The notes under the pieces are model-generated. The model was not told the DNA's origin. It saw only the letters and a list, made by a program, of their open reading frames with translations, and did no database searches. From a virus: 63,405 bases of DNA. This document shows positions 55,689-63,405 of this stretch, one piece after another. Position 1 is the first letter of the stretch. Each line of letters opens with the position of its first letter. The position numbers and the translations under genes are program-made. The stretch is from positions 1 through 63,405 of IMG/VR virus record IMGVR_UViG_3300032893_000043, one strand, 5' to 3'.

Positions 55689-55948
55689 ACGACGAAACCC
55701 AACCGCCGAGCAATGCCGATCGTTTCCGCAAGATGGCCGAGCGCATCGACCACAACGTAGATGCTGGTTTCGGCGGTGCCTGCGTCATTATCCCGCCGAC
55801 CGGCTCCGGCGACCCGATCGAGGTGCTGCTGCTCGACAACGCCGCAGATCCGGCAACCTTCTATTCGACGGTCTCGACCCGGCTGCAGTTGGCTTTGGAC
55901 AAGATCGCCGAGACGAAGGCGCAGCAAATGGGGTTTGGAAGACGTTGA
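55685..55948 (+). CDS. Small hypothetical protein before terminase
   Basis: This 87-residue protein (ATGA start at 55685) contains FRKMAERIDHNVDAGFGGAC and a C-terminal helix (ALDKIAETKAQQMGFGRR). The terminase starts 32 bases after it. It may be the small terminase partner by position, but no HTH or terminase motif is visible, so this is only possible. Confidence 0.5.
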   Translation: MNDETQPPSNADRFRKMAERIDHNVDAGFGGACVIIPPTGSGDPIEVLLLDNAADPATFYSTVSTRLQLALDKIAETKAQQMGFGRR

Positions 55949-55958
55949 ATTTGCTGAC

Positions 55959-55975
55959 GTAGTCGCGTAAACTTG
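55959..55975. promoter_or_regulatory. Degenerate GTAGT-N7-ACTTG site before terminase
   Basis: GTAGT CGCGTAA ACTTG keeps the left half and three of five bases of the right half of the operator family, and it lies just before the terminase start, where the packaging operon begins. It is weaker than the five perfect sites and might be a diverged or lower-affinity copy. Confidence 0.4.
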
Positions 55976-55979
55976 CCCA

Positions 55980-58898
55980 ATGTCAGGCTGGTCCCGCGCA
56001 AAGCGCCTCAAGGTCGAGGCCGCGTTCTACAAATATTTGGATACGTGCTTCGTTAATTCGAAGGACGCCGGGCGTATCTGCCTCGGCAAAAATCTTTACC
56101 AAGGTCAGCGCGACTGTATCACCGGCATTTTCGACGCGCTCGAAGCCGGCATCCATAACATCTACATCCTGAAATCCCGCCAGCTCGGCATCTCGACCAT
56201 CATCCGCGCGCTGTCCATCTTCTGGCTCGGTGTTCACCAGGGTCTCAAAGGCGCTCTTGTATTTGACACCGCGCCGCACAAAGAGTCGGCGCGTAAAGAA
56301 CTCGTGGTAATGCTGCAGAATCTGCCCGCGAGTTTGAAATTCCCAAAGGTCAAGGGTACAGGGGCAGGCAATCGCGACAGCCTCGAACTGGTCAACGAGT
56401 CGTCGATGATCTTCATGTCGGCGGGCGTGAAGAAAAGCAAGTCGTCGGGCACTCTCGGCCGATCCGAAGGTCTGACAATGGCGCACCTGTCGGAATTGTG
56501 CTCCTACGACAATGACGAAGGTTTGAAGTCGTTCGAGCAGTCGCTGTCCGAAATTCATCCTGATCGGCTTTACATCTACGAGTCCACGGCTCGGGGATTC
56601 AATAGTTGGTACGTACTTTGGCGCCGCGCTAAAAAGGACGAGGCGCATTGCAAGTGCATCTTTCTCGGCTGGTGGTCGAAGCCGTCGCAGACAATCCAGC
56701 GCGACGAACTGGATTTCCAGACTTACGGCATCGCGCCGCCGACCGACAAGGAAATCGAAAAAATTAAAGCCGTCAGGGAACAGTATGGTCACGAGATCAC
56801 GCCGGAACAACTCGCTTGGGTTCGTCGAAAGTTTGATCCTAACTACAGCGATGAGGAAGACGCTGATGATGCAGACGGCGAAGACGATTCGGTTATGCTC
56901 GCCGAACAGGCGTGGACTGAAGAAGAAGCGTTCCAGCAAACGGGAGCGGTCTTTTTTGGATCGAAACAGCTCACCGATCAGACCAATGCTCACGTCAAGC
57001 ATAAAGCCAAGACCTACATGTATATCGCTGGCGACGATTTCACTGCTATGCGGGTATACCCTGCTCAGAACATGCGTTCGGTTGAGCTCAAGGTTTGGGA
57101 GGAGCCCGAGATTGGTGCGCAATACGTTATGGGCATCGACCCGGCTTTTGGCGAAAACGAGAACAACGATCGATCCTCGATCGAGATATGCCGGTGCTAC
57201 GCTGACGGGCTTGATCAGGTTGCAGAGTATGCTTGGCCGTTGATCACGACGCGTCAATTCGCGTGGGTGATTGCCAGTCTTCTTGGTTGGTATGGCCAAG
57301 GCGCCGAGATTAGCTACATCCTTGAGATCAATGGCCCTGGATCCGCGGTGTTCAACGAACTCAAGTCGCTGAAATTCCAGATCGACAATGATCGCTCTGC
57401 ACGCCGCGATCTGGAAGAACGCGGGCTGCTCAACGTCTTCAAGAACGTCAAGACCTACATCTACACGCGCCCGGATGCGATGGGTGCGGGATCCAATTGG
57501 CATTGGGAATGCTTGGCATTGGATACAAAACTTCCGACGCCCACTGGATGGACTACGATCGGTGGAGTTAAAGCAGGCGATAGGCTTTTGGGAACGGACG
57601 GTAGTCCTTGCGTCGTACTTGGCGTCTCGCCGGTTCATATAAACCGCAACTGTTATAAGCTTGTGTTCGACGACGGTTCGGAGATCGTTGCGGATGAAAA
57701 CCATTTGTGGAATGTCACGTACCGTCCTTTTCATAACGAGGTAAAAACGCTTCGGACGAAAGAATTAATTGCCGATTTTCATAATGTGACGGTTGCCAGA
57801 GCTTTTGATTTACCCGAAGCAAGTCTTCCTATTGATCCTTATGTTCTTGGTGTTTGGCTTGGAGATGGGAACGCCGGATCAGCTTCCTATTTTTCGTCGG
57901 CTTCAGATATAGAATCGATGGCCGCTAATCTGAAAGCCTGTGGTTACGACCTGGGACCAGTGCGGACTGATCGGACTGTTTGCAGGCAACTTATAAAAGG
58001 ACTCTATGAGCAGTTGTCAGCCATCGGTCTTTTAAAAAATAAGCACATTCCAGAACCATATTTGCGAGCTTCTTATTCGCAACGACTCGCGTTGCTGCAA
58101 GGCTTGATGGACACGGACGGTAACGCGGGTAGCGGTCGAAATAGCCAACAATGTGGATTTTCGACATCTAACGAGCGTCTCAAAAATCAGTTTTGTGAAT
58201 TGCTTCGCTCTTTCGGGATAAAAGCAAAATATTGTCGGCGAGAAGCTAAATTGTTGCGAGCGGCTAATGGAAAGCAGTACACCAGTGAAGCTTGGTATCA
58301 ATTTTGGTTCACGGCTGATCCTGGTGTTCGTGTTTTTAGGCTAGAGCGCAAACAAGCTGCGATAGATTCTGTAAGTCGGAAATTTCGTCAGCGCCGCATG
58401 CACAAAATACTTTCGGTTGTGCCGGTTAAGTCCGTCCCGGTTAAGTGTTTGGAAGTAGATAGTCCTGATCGGATGTTTCTGGTCGGCGAAGGAATGGTCC
58501 CGACGCACAACACAAACGTCAAGCGCAAAATTCTGATCCTGGAGCGCATGCGGGATTTCGTCTCGACCGGCAAGCTTCATATTCGCTCTGCCTCGCTGAT
58601 CGAGGAAATGAAGACGGTTGCGCGCGAGGGCGACTCCATTGGTGCACCACAGAGCATGCGCGACGACCGCGTGATCTCCATGGCTTTGGCCGCCTATTAC
58701 TGGGACACCAAGATTAAGAACAACCTGATTACCCAGCGCCGGACGCGAGAGGCGGAAGCGGCCCGGAAGCGGGCTTCTATCGTCGATCAGGTCGCCTTGT
58801 TCAATCGCAATCATCTTGATATGTTCTTTAAACAGAAGCAGGCGGTGCGGGCGGTTGCGCATCGTACCCAGATGCGGAATGCCTGGAGGTATCGATGA
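55980..58898 (+). CDS. terL: Terminase large subunit containing an intein
   Basis: This 972-residue precursor codes for the DNA-packaging motor with an intein. The ATPase part has Walker A in ILKSRQLGISTI (residues 63-74), Walker B around MAHLSELCSY and a coupling motif YESTARG. The nuclease part has MGIDPAFGENEN with Asp387 and a later DDRVISMALAAYYWD. The intein occupies residues 511-844. Excising it leaves 638 residues, a normal length for TerL. The start is ATG 55980. Both ends of the intein lie in the conserved nuclease region, between NWHWE and TNVKRK. Confidence 0.9.
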   Translation: MSGWSRAKRLKVEAAFYKYLDTCFVNSKDAGRICLGKNLYQGQRDCITGIFDALEAGIHNIYILKSRQLGISTIIRALSIFWLGVHQGLKGALVFDTAPHKESARKELVVMLQNLPASLKFPKVKGTGAGNRDSLELVNESSMIFMSAGVKKSKSSGTLGRSEGLTMAHLSELCSYDNDEGLKSFEQSLSEIHPDRLYIYESTARGFNSWYVLWRRAKKDEAHCKCIFLGWWSKPSQTIQRDELDFQTYGIAPPTDKEIEKIKAVREQYGHEITPEQLAWVRRKFDPNYSDEEDADDADGEDDSVMLAEQAWTEEEAFQQTGAVFFGSKQLTDQTNAHVKHKAKTYMYIAGDDFTAMRVYPAQNMRSVELKVWEEPEIGAQYVMGIDPAFGENENNDRSSIEICRCYADGLDQVAEYAWPLITTRQFAWVIASLLGWYGQGAEISYILEINGPGSAVFNELKSLKFQIDNDRSARRDLEERGLLNVFKNVKTYIYTRPDAMGAGSNWHWECLALDTKLPTPTGWTTIGGVKAGDRLLGTDGSPCVVLGVSPVHINRNCYKLVFDDGSEIVADENHLWNVTYRPFHNEVKTLRTKELIADFHNVTVARAFDLPEASLPIDPYVLGVWLGDGNAGSASYFSSASDIESMAANLKACGYDLGPVRTDRTVCRQLIKGLYEQLSAIGLLKNKHIPEPYLRASYSQRLALLQGLMDTDGNAGSGRNSQQCGFSTSNERLKNQFCELLRSFGIKAKYCRREAKLLRAANGKQYTSEAWYQFWFTADPGVRVFRLERKQAAIDSVSRKFRQRRMHKILSVVPVKSVPVKCLEVDSPDRMFLVGEGMVPTHNTNVKRKILILERMRDFVSTGKLHIRSASLIEEMKTVAREGDSIGAPQSMRDDRVISMALAAYYWDTKIKNNLITQRRTREAEAARKRASIVDQVALFNRNHLDMFFKQKQAVRAVAHRTQMRNAWRYR
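57510..58511 (+). other. Intein with LAGLIDADG endonuclease
   Basis: This 334-residue in-frame insertion in TerL begins with Cys (CLALDTKLPTPTGW) and ends MVPTHN followed by Thr, giving C1, His-Asn end and Thr+1 as splicing residues. Internal motifs are block B around DGSEIVADENHLW and two LAGLIDADG-type segments, VLGVWLGDG (intein residues 112-120) and LLQGLMDTDG (195-204), so a homing endonuclease is probably active or recently so. Base composition looks AT-richer than the flanking terminase sequence. Confidence 0.85.
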
Positions 58899-59407
58899 AG
58901 CTGCGCTGCACATATTGCCGAGGCGCTTTTCCGTGGCAGGCCGACCTCCCCTGGCCCAAGTCCTGCCCGCTTTGCGCCGAAGATATCAGCATTCCGGACC
59001 GCGGCGATGGCGGCGTGGTCATGCCGTTTATCCGCAGCGCCAAAATGGCGGCGACGGACAAGACTTACCGCGATATCGAGAAAGGCTCGGAAATCCGGGT
59101 TGAGAAGGCAGCCGAACTGACCGGCGCAACCAAAGAAGACATGGCCGGGCTCAAGATCACCAACATGCACGACAATATGCGCCACGGTGACATCGCCTCG
59201 ATGGAAACGAGCCAAGCGGATGCGGCAATGGCGCGTTTGCAGGCGAGCACCAAGACGCCGATAGGTTTTCAGGCCAACGGGGCGGAATTCAGTTCCGGGA
59301 TTTCGACAGGTGCCGTCGCGGTTAATGGCAAGATCGTGACTGGGATCGAGCCCAATGCCGGCGCTCGTGCTGCCCAGCGTGTCGCTCGCAAGATGCAGAA
59401 CTGGTAA
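58895..59407 (+). CDS. Zn-ribbon head-assembly protein
   Basis: This 170-residue protein (ATGA overlap with terminase) has an N-terminal zinc ribbon: CTYCRGAF and later SCPLCAED. The rest is helical and Gly/Ala-rich (TGAVAVNGKIVTGIEPN), with KKEGSEI-like charged segments. Between terminase and portal it may link DNA packaging and portal functions. No exact family was recognised. Confidence 0.6.
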   Translation: MKLRCTYCRGAFPWQADLPWPKSCPLCAEDISIPDRGDGGVVMPFIRSAKMAATDKTYRDIEKGSEIRVEKAAELTGATKEDMAGLKITNMHDNMRHGDIASMETSQADAAMARLQASTKTPIGFQANGAEFSSGISTGAVAVNGKIVTGIEPNAGARAAQRVARKMQNW

Positions 59408-61129
59408 ATGATCACTGTCCCCACAGACAAACGCGATCTTTTGGCATTTGCCAACGAGCACATCGAGATGTGCCGGATCAGTGTGGGGATGCGAGCCGCT
59501 TATTGCCGTCTGATGAACGCCATTGCCGAGACCGGACGATACGACGGCACCAAAGCACTCATCAACATGCTGACGACGCATCTCAATCGGACGACGTCGC
59601 ATCTTTTCAGCCCGGTGGAGCTTAAATTTTCGATCGACTTCGAGCGCAGCTACCCAAAGAACTATCTGCAGCGCGCCGCGGTCGTCGCCAAAATCCTGAC
59701 GCGTTCGTGGGAGCGCACCAACATCGATCATGTCTTTGCGCTTGGCGTATTTCAGGCGCTGAAGTACGGCGCATGCCTGCTTAAGCAGTGGGTGCAAGTC
59801 GAAGGGCCGGATCAAATCCCGCACTATTACAAGAAGCTGGTGATGCCGTGGCAGTTCGGCGTCTATAATGAATCCGAGAACGAGATCGACCGGCAGCCGG
59901 CGATGGTTGAGACCACGACGATGACGTTGCCCGAAGTGTGGCGGCGTATCTATCATCTGCCAAACGCTAAAGACCTGTTCAACCGCGTGCGCGGCCATTC
60001 CATGCGCGGACAGGCGATGTCGGACCCCCAATCGTACTTTCATCAGGTGCTGTCGACATCGGCGTTGCAGACCGGTGTTCAGGGAGCGACGCGTCCGTTG
60101 CCGGGCGGCATCGTGCAGCTCAACAACGATCCGAATTATGCGATCATGGGACCACAGGTCGGCGCCGACGTGGTCAATGTGCATGAACTGTGGGTGCAGG
60201 ATGACGAGGACTACACGACGATCATCATGATCGAGCCGGATATCATCATCGCGCCGTTTGGCAAGAAGATGAATCTGACCGGCGTTGATGGATTGCAGCC
60301 ATACACGTTGATCCAGCCGAACGAAGTCGCAAATTGGTTCTGGGGCCGTTCTGAGTTGGTCGACCTGATCGAGCCGCAAGCTTTGCTGTCGTCGTGGTGC
60401 GACGACGCCAAGCGGTTGTTTGGATTGCAGGTCGACAAAATTCTGGCATTCACGGGTGATAACGGGATCGACGACGAGAAGTACGGCCAGTTCCGCGGCG
60501 CCGGCTTTGTCAATCTTCAGCAGGGCTCGGACGTCAAGGATCTTACGCCGAAAATACCGCCTGAGATGATGCCGATGATCAAGTTTGTCATCGAGCAAAT
60601 CAACTGGCTGTCGGGTTTCCCCGACATCATGCAGGGCAAGGGCGAACCGGGTGTGCGCGCTGATTCGCACGCCAACACCTTGATGAAGACCGCATCGCCG
60701 TACTTGCGTGACCGTGCTTTGCTCGTGGAACGCCAAGTTGCGACGGCGGCCGACAAGACGCTGTCGCTCAAGGAAGCCAAGGACGGCAGTAAATACTGGA
60801 CCGATGGCAGCACGATCAAGTCCATGGAAGAAACGTCGTTTTTGCTGACCGATCTGCCGGATGACTGGCGGGTCAGCGTCGACTCGCACTCGTCGAGCCC
60901 GATCTTCTCCGACGAGAACACGCAGCTCATTATGGCGGGGCGCAAGCTCGGCATCGTCACCGACGATTACGTCATGGATAACCTGCCGTTTCCGAACAAA
61001 GAGGAAGGCAAGGCTCAGAAGAAGGAGCAGGACGAGAAAAAGCAGGCAATGCTGCAAAAGCTCGTCCAGGAAAATCCCGATCTTGGCGACTGGCTTGCGA
61101 AGAAGCAGCTCGGCGGGCCGAAGCGTTAG
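59408..61129 (+). CDS. Portal protein
   Basis: This 573-residue protein begins right after the previous stop. It has typical portal features: N-terminal helical wing, central KYGACLLKQWVQVEGPDQIP, and a long C-terminal helical region with VRADSHANTLMKTASPYL. It should form the dodecameric ring at the unique vertex. It sits between terminase and the small head genes, before the scaffold and capsid across the circular join. The acidic, Lys-rich C-terminus (EGKAQKKEQDEKKQAMLQ) fits podoviral portals. Confidence 0.8.
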   Translation: MITVPTDKRDLLAFANEHIEMCRISVGMRAAYCRLMNAIAETGRYDGTKALINMLTTHLNRTTSHLFSPVELKFSIDFERSYPKNYLQRAAVVAKILTRSWERTNIDHVFALGVFQALKYGACLLKQWVQVEGPDQIPHYYKKLVMPWQFGVYNESENEIDRQPAMVETTTMTLPEVWRRIYHLPNAKDLFNRVRGHSMRGQAMSDPQSYFHQVLSTSALQTGVQGATRPLPGGIVQLNNDPNYAIMGPQVGADVVNVHELWVQDDEDYTTIIMIEPDIIIAPFGKKMNLTGVDGLQPYTLIQPNEVANWFWGRSELVDLIEPQALLSSWCDDAKRLFGLQVDKILAFTGDNGIDDEKYGQFRGAGFVNLQQGSDVKDLTPKIPPEMMPMIKFVIEQINWLSGFPDIMQGKGEPGVRADSHANTLMKTASPYLRDRALLVERQVATAADKTLSLKEAKDGSKYWTDGSTIKSMEETSFLLTDLPDDWRVSVDSHSSSPIFSDENTQLIMAGRKLGIVTDDYVMDNLPFPNKEEGKAQKKEQDEKKQAMLQKLVQENPDLGDWLAKKQLGGPKR

Positions 61130-61473
61130 CTGTTGAACCGGCCGTTCATTGCCGGGACGGGAGACAGAACCGCCGGCCCGCGCATTGCGGCGCGAATGAT
61201 CGGATCGGCTTCCGCGGCTTTCTGATACTCGGTCTGGGTGCGCTGCTGATGCAGTGAGCGCTCGATGTGCGCGCGCTTGGATAGATCGCAGTCCTCGATG
61301 ACGCGGCAGGCAATCTGTTCAGCTTTGAAAATTCCGATCTGTCCAAAATCGTCGGTGACAGTCACTTCGCCGGCAGCGTTTGCGTAAGCATTCCACGCAG
61401 CGTCGGCGCTTTCCTTGGTCTTGAATACGAACTGGAGCGCAACGGGAGCGCAAGCGATGGTGATGATGTGCAT
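61126..61473 (-). CDS. Antisense hypothetical protein paired with HTH gene
   Basis: This 115-residue minus-strand protein starts at ATG 61473, coupled by TGATG to the HTH gene. It has MHIITIACAPVALQFVFKTK, VTVTDDFGQIGIFKAEQI and an Arg/Gln-rich end. No family was recognised. Its stop overlaps the portal gene end by 4 bases. It belongs to an antisense two-gene insert. Confidence 0.55.
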   Translation of the reverse strand: MHIITIACAPVALQFVFKTKESADAAWNAYANAAGEVTVTDDFGQIGIFKAEQIACRVIEDCDLSKRAHIERSLHQQRTQTEYQKAAEADPIIRAAMRGPAVLSPVPAMNGRFNS

Positions 61474-61721
61474 CAGTTTTGTCCTTCGTTGAAAGTGTCG
61501 GCCCACTTCTTGAATTCGGTGATCGGAAGCCGGATGCAGTTGGGACCGAAACGTCGAACCGGCGGTGGAGGCCCGATAAGTTTGCAGGGTCGCTCTTTGT
61601 TTTGATCGGTGATCCATCCGTAGACGGTGGCGACGTGGACGTTGAGATATCGGGCGGCGTCTTTGACCGTCCAGTATCTCTTTTCGGCGCGCGATGTTTC
61701 GGGATTTGCTCGGGTTTTCAT
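61473..61721 (-). CDS. Excisionase/HTH_17-type DNA-binding protein
   Basis: This 82-residue protein starts at ATG 61721. It has KRYWTVKDAARYLNVHVATV followed by YGWITDQN and a wing-like FGPNCIRLPITEFKKWADTF, the pattern of small excisionase-like winged helices (HTH_17/AlpA-type). It is antisense to the structural genes and coupled to 61126-61473. It could regulate lysogeny or another accessory switch. Confidence 0.65.
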   Translation of the reverse strand: MKTRANPETSRAEKRYWTVKDAARYLNVHVATVYGWITDQNKERPCKLIGPPPPVRRFGPNCIRLPITEFKKWADTFNEGQN

Positions 61722-61871
61722 CGCGGAGCATCTTATTCCATGTGCGACACTAAAAGCAATAGCCCAATAGAACGGCACTAATGTCCCAGAATAGAGGCTT
61801 GGGAAAGTATTGCGTGGCCGCCTCGAAATTCGTCGGCGCGGTGGACTTCAACCCAACCTGAGGAGAGTCGC
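61722..61871. other. Intergenic stretch between HTH insert and micro-gene
   Basis: This 150-base gap lies between the divergent HTH gene and the micro-gene at 61872, so it should carry the HTH promoter and possibly a start for the downstream head genes. GAGGAGA lies just before 61872. No clear -10/-35 pair was identified. Confidence 0.35.
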
Positions 61872-61916
61872 ATGACTCGCTTTAAGCGCAAGGGTCACCG
61901 CAAGGGTCGTCGGTAA
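61872..61916 (+). CDS. 14-residue Arg/Lys-rich micro-protein
   Basis: ATG 61872 to TAA 61916 encodes MTRFKRKGHRKGRR, with GAGGAGA well placed upstream. Nine of 14 residues are Lys, Arg or His. The strong ribosome-binding site makes it likely to be translated. It may be a leader peptide or a tiny DNA/RNA-binding protein. Confidence 0.45.
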   Translation: MTRFKRKGHRKGRR

Positions 61917-61921
61917 TACCG

Positions 61922-62323
61922 ATGCCAGGTCCCACCCCGCCCGCAGCTGCTCCGCAAGGAGCGCAACCGCAGCAAGCCCCGTTTGGATCGAGCCCGGCGA
62001 CGGGTCCGACTCCAAACAAAGGCTATGAGGCGGCGGCGATGCAGCGGGTGGGGGTTCTTGTTAAAGCGATGGCCGAGATTTTGCCGACGATCGGCGCGAC
62101 GTCGGACATCGGCAAAACGCTGCTGGAATGCATGACGAAGCTTGCGAAGCACGTTCCGCCGGGCACGACCAGCAACGCCGCCGAGAAGAACGCCATTGAA
62201 AAAATGGCAATCCAGAATCAGCAGAACGGCGCCATGCAGCAACAGCTCAAGCAGCCGGGCGCGCAACAGCCGCCGGCCGCCATGCCGCCCAAGCCCCCGC
62301 AACAGATGCCGCAGGCCGCGTGA
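61922..62323 (+). CDS. Pro/Gln/Ala-rich head-region protein
   Basis: This 133-residue protein starts at ATG 61922. It has disordered, Pro/Gln-rich ends (PPAAAPQGAQPQQAPFGSS) and a helical centre (RVGVLVKAMAEILPTIGATS, LLECMTKLAKHVPPGTT). Similar proteins stand between portal and scaffold in other podoviruses. A structural or assembly role is likely. The stop overlaps the next start by TGATG. Confidence 0.6.
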   Translation: MPGPTPPAAAPQGAQPQQAPFGSSPATGPTPNKGYEAAAMQRVGVLVKAMAEILPTIGATSDIGKTLLECMTKLAKHVPPGTTSNAAEKNAIEKMAIQNQQNGAMQQQLKQPGAQQPPAAMPPKPPQQMPQAA

Positions 62324-62490
62324 TGAACGTTTTCAAGACCAAGGAATCCGACATCCCCGAGCAGAAGCCGGTCAAAGTTGCGCAGGGCATGGATGAGAAG
62401 TCCGTTAATTTCGCGCCCGGTCAGATGGGCGATTTCGGCGCGCGTTCGATCCAGCATGCCGAGCGCCCGCGCTACGGCCACAAGGTTTAA
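62323..62490 (+). CDS. 55-residue small protein
   Basis: ATG 62323 to TAA 62490 encodes MNVFKTKESDIPEQKPVKVA then FAPGQMGDFGARSIQHAERP and a basic end. TGATG coupling at the start and an intact frame filling the gap support it. It is a probable virion-assembly accessory protein. Confidence 0.6.
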   Translation: MNVFKTKESDIPEQKPVKVAQGMDEKSVNFAPGQMGDFGARSIQHAERPRYGHKV

Positions 62491-62502
62491 AAGGAGTCAG
62501 TC

Positions 62503-62688
62503 ATGTCTAACGTGAACATCTTCCAGAACGCCGCAAAGACGGTGCCGACGAGCGACGAGCAGATCGTCCGCGTCGACATGGAGCAGATCGACATTCAGGG
62601 CCGCAAAAGTCATCTGCCGCAGACCATGAAGTCGGGCGCGCTCGGCATCAATCATGTGCCGAACGCCGGCTCAACGGTGGGAAAGTAA
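62503..62688 (+). CDS. Small structural-region protein
   Basis: This 61-residue protein starts at ATG 62503 behind AAAGGAG. The sequence MSNVNIFQNAAKTVPTSDEQ and SHLPQTMKSGALGINHVPN is polar. It lies immediately before the scaffold gene. The function is unknown. Confidence 0.6.
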   Translation: MSNVNIFQNAAKTVPTSDEQIVRVDMEQIDIQGRKSHLPQTMKSGALGINHVPNAGSTVGK

Positions 62689-62691
62689 ACC

Positions 62692-63291
62692 ATGCCGGAA
62701 GTCAGCGAGCTTGAGCTTCAGCAGAACAGCAAGTTGAAGCAGACGTTCGAAACCTGGCTGAAGAACCCCAAGGCTCGCCGCAAGGTGCTTGAGGCGCAAA
62801 AGATCGTCGACCCCAAGGCCGACATCCCCGAGCTCGACGAGCCGGATCCGCTTGAAGCGATCAAGAAAGAATCCGACGAGAAGATCGCTGCGCTGCAAAA
62901 GCAGATCGAGGATGACAAGGCGGCCCGCGAGCGCGACGGCCGCTTGGCGCAGCTTCAGGCGCTCAAAGACAACGGCATCGCGAAGCTGCGCGAAAAGCGC
63001 TACACCGATGACGGCATCAAGGCTGTTGAGAAGATCATGGAGGAAAAAGGCATCCTCGATCCGCTCGACGCCGCCGCGATTTTCGAACGTGATCATCCGC
63101 CGCAGGCGCCGATCCAGCAAACCGGTACGGGTGGCTGGAATTTCGGCGAATTGCCGTCCGCAACCGACGACGCCGATGACAAGTACGTCGACAGTCTTCT
63201 GAAGGCCGGCAAGAACGGCCTTTCGGACGGCGCTCTTTCGCAACGAATCGCTCAGACGATCAACGAAGTCCGCGGCAACGCGCGACGCTAA
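62692..63291 (+). CDS. Scaffold protein
   Basis: This 199-residue protein begins at ATG 62692. It is charged and helical, with a long coiled-coil segment (KKESDEKIAALQKQIEDDKA, ERDGRLAQLQALKDNGIAKL) and an acidic, Ala-rich C-terminal half ending RQRIAQT-like basic residues. This composition and the position just before the capsid gene are characteristic of podoviral scaffolds, which guide capsid assembly and leave before maturation. Its stop (63289-63291) coincides with the copy at window bases 11-13. Confidence 0.7.
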   Translation: MPEVSELELQQNSKLKQTFETWLKNPKARRKVLEAQKIVDPKADIPELDEPDPLEAIKKESDEKIAALQKQIEDDKAARERDGRLAQLQALKDNGIAKLREKRYTDDGIKAVEKIMEEKGILDPLDAAAIFERDHPPQAPIQQTGTGGWNFGELPSATDDADDKYVDSLLKAGKNGLSDGALSQRIAQTINEVRGNARR

Positions 63292-63405
63292 CGTAGGAGG
63301 CTCTATTGCCACTTCCTGGTATCGGCGTCGCGCCGGCAGCCGGCGCACTCTACACCGAACTGGCGTCAGCGACGCGCCGCGCTTTTGTGCCGCGGCTCTT
63401 TGTGC
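63279..63405. repeat. Terminal direct repeat, circular join (copy 2)
   Basis: This is identical to window bases 1-127, including the AGGAGG and TTG start of the capsid gene. The gene order reads continuously over the join from scaffold to capsid. Confidence 0.95.

Noticed and set aside
55983-57734. 583-codon minus-strand frame opposite the terminase
   Set aside because: It is an antisense shadow with no motif; the terminase frame has full motif support.
58811-61057. Long minus-strand frame opposite portal and terminase end
   Set aside because: It is an antisense shadow of the portal with Arg/His-rich composition and no recognisable domain.

Overview
This window is essentially a complete genome of a short-tailed, podovirus-like, tailed DNA phage. 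The first 127 bases (1-127) recur exactly at 63279-63405, so the molecule closes into a circle, or is circularly permuted, with about 63,278 unique bases. The scaffold gene runs across the join into the major capsid gene. The base composition is GC-rich. A fragment of an IS1595/ISXO2-type transposase and the style of several accessory proteins suggest an alphaproteobacterial (rhizobial-type) host, but that is inference. No tRNA, rRNA, CRISPR array or phage RNA polymerase was recognised, so transcription probably depends on the host enzyme.

Layout. (1) 55980-63291 and then 1-23584, plus strand: terminase large subunit with an intein, a Zn-ribbon protein, portal, small head genes, scaffold, major capsid, a GSGY-repeat head or fibre protein, two paralogous adaptor proteins, a tail hub, a GNAT-like protein, three ejection-type internal virion proteins, two modular fibres flanking a glycosyltransferase, secreted proteins, and a lysis block (GH19 endolysin, alpha/beta hydrolase, holin-like protein, lipoprotein). 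(2) 23700-37976, minus strand: an early or replication region with many very small genes, a putative ssDNA-binding protein, SNF2-type helicase, VRR-NUC and RecB-like nucleases, a family A DNA polymerase with 3'-5' exonuclease, and several small Zn, HTH and membrane proteins. (3) 38267-46841, mostly plus strand: primase-polymerase/VapE-type helicase, a GTTAC-repeat cluster that could be a replication origin, small independently transcribed genes, an antisense HTH regulator, a tandem-repeat leader, a winged-helix protein, a cytosine methyltransferase overlapped almost completely by a second reading frame, and a J-domain protein. (4) 47021-55948, plus strand: an RHH regulator followed by a glycan-modification cluster (two glycosyltransferase-like genes, a sugar-nucleotide epimerase, a TPR/GT-B protein and an FkbM methyltransferase), with a small serine recombinase and many small proteins in between.

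How it fits together. Replication probably uses the primase-helicase and the family A polymerase, with the nucleases and SNF2 protein for processing. Morphogenesis follows the podovirus order. A perfect inverted repeat, GTAGT-N7-ACTAC, sits at five upstream positions in region 3-4, with a degenerate sixth copy before the terminase. This looks like a phage-wide operator set. The RHH protein encoded just after one copy and the HTH protein divergent from another are the best regulator candidates. Antisense or inserted cargo (AP2 domain, HTH pair, IS fragment, intein) shows repeated acquisition of foreign elements. The most unusual items are the dual-coding methyltransferase locus, the operator family, the roughly 84-bp leader repeats and the swappable-head fibre pair.
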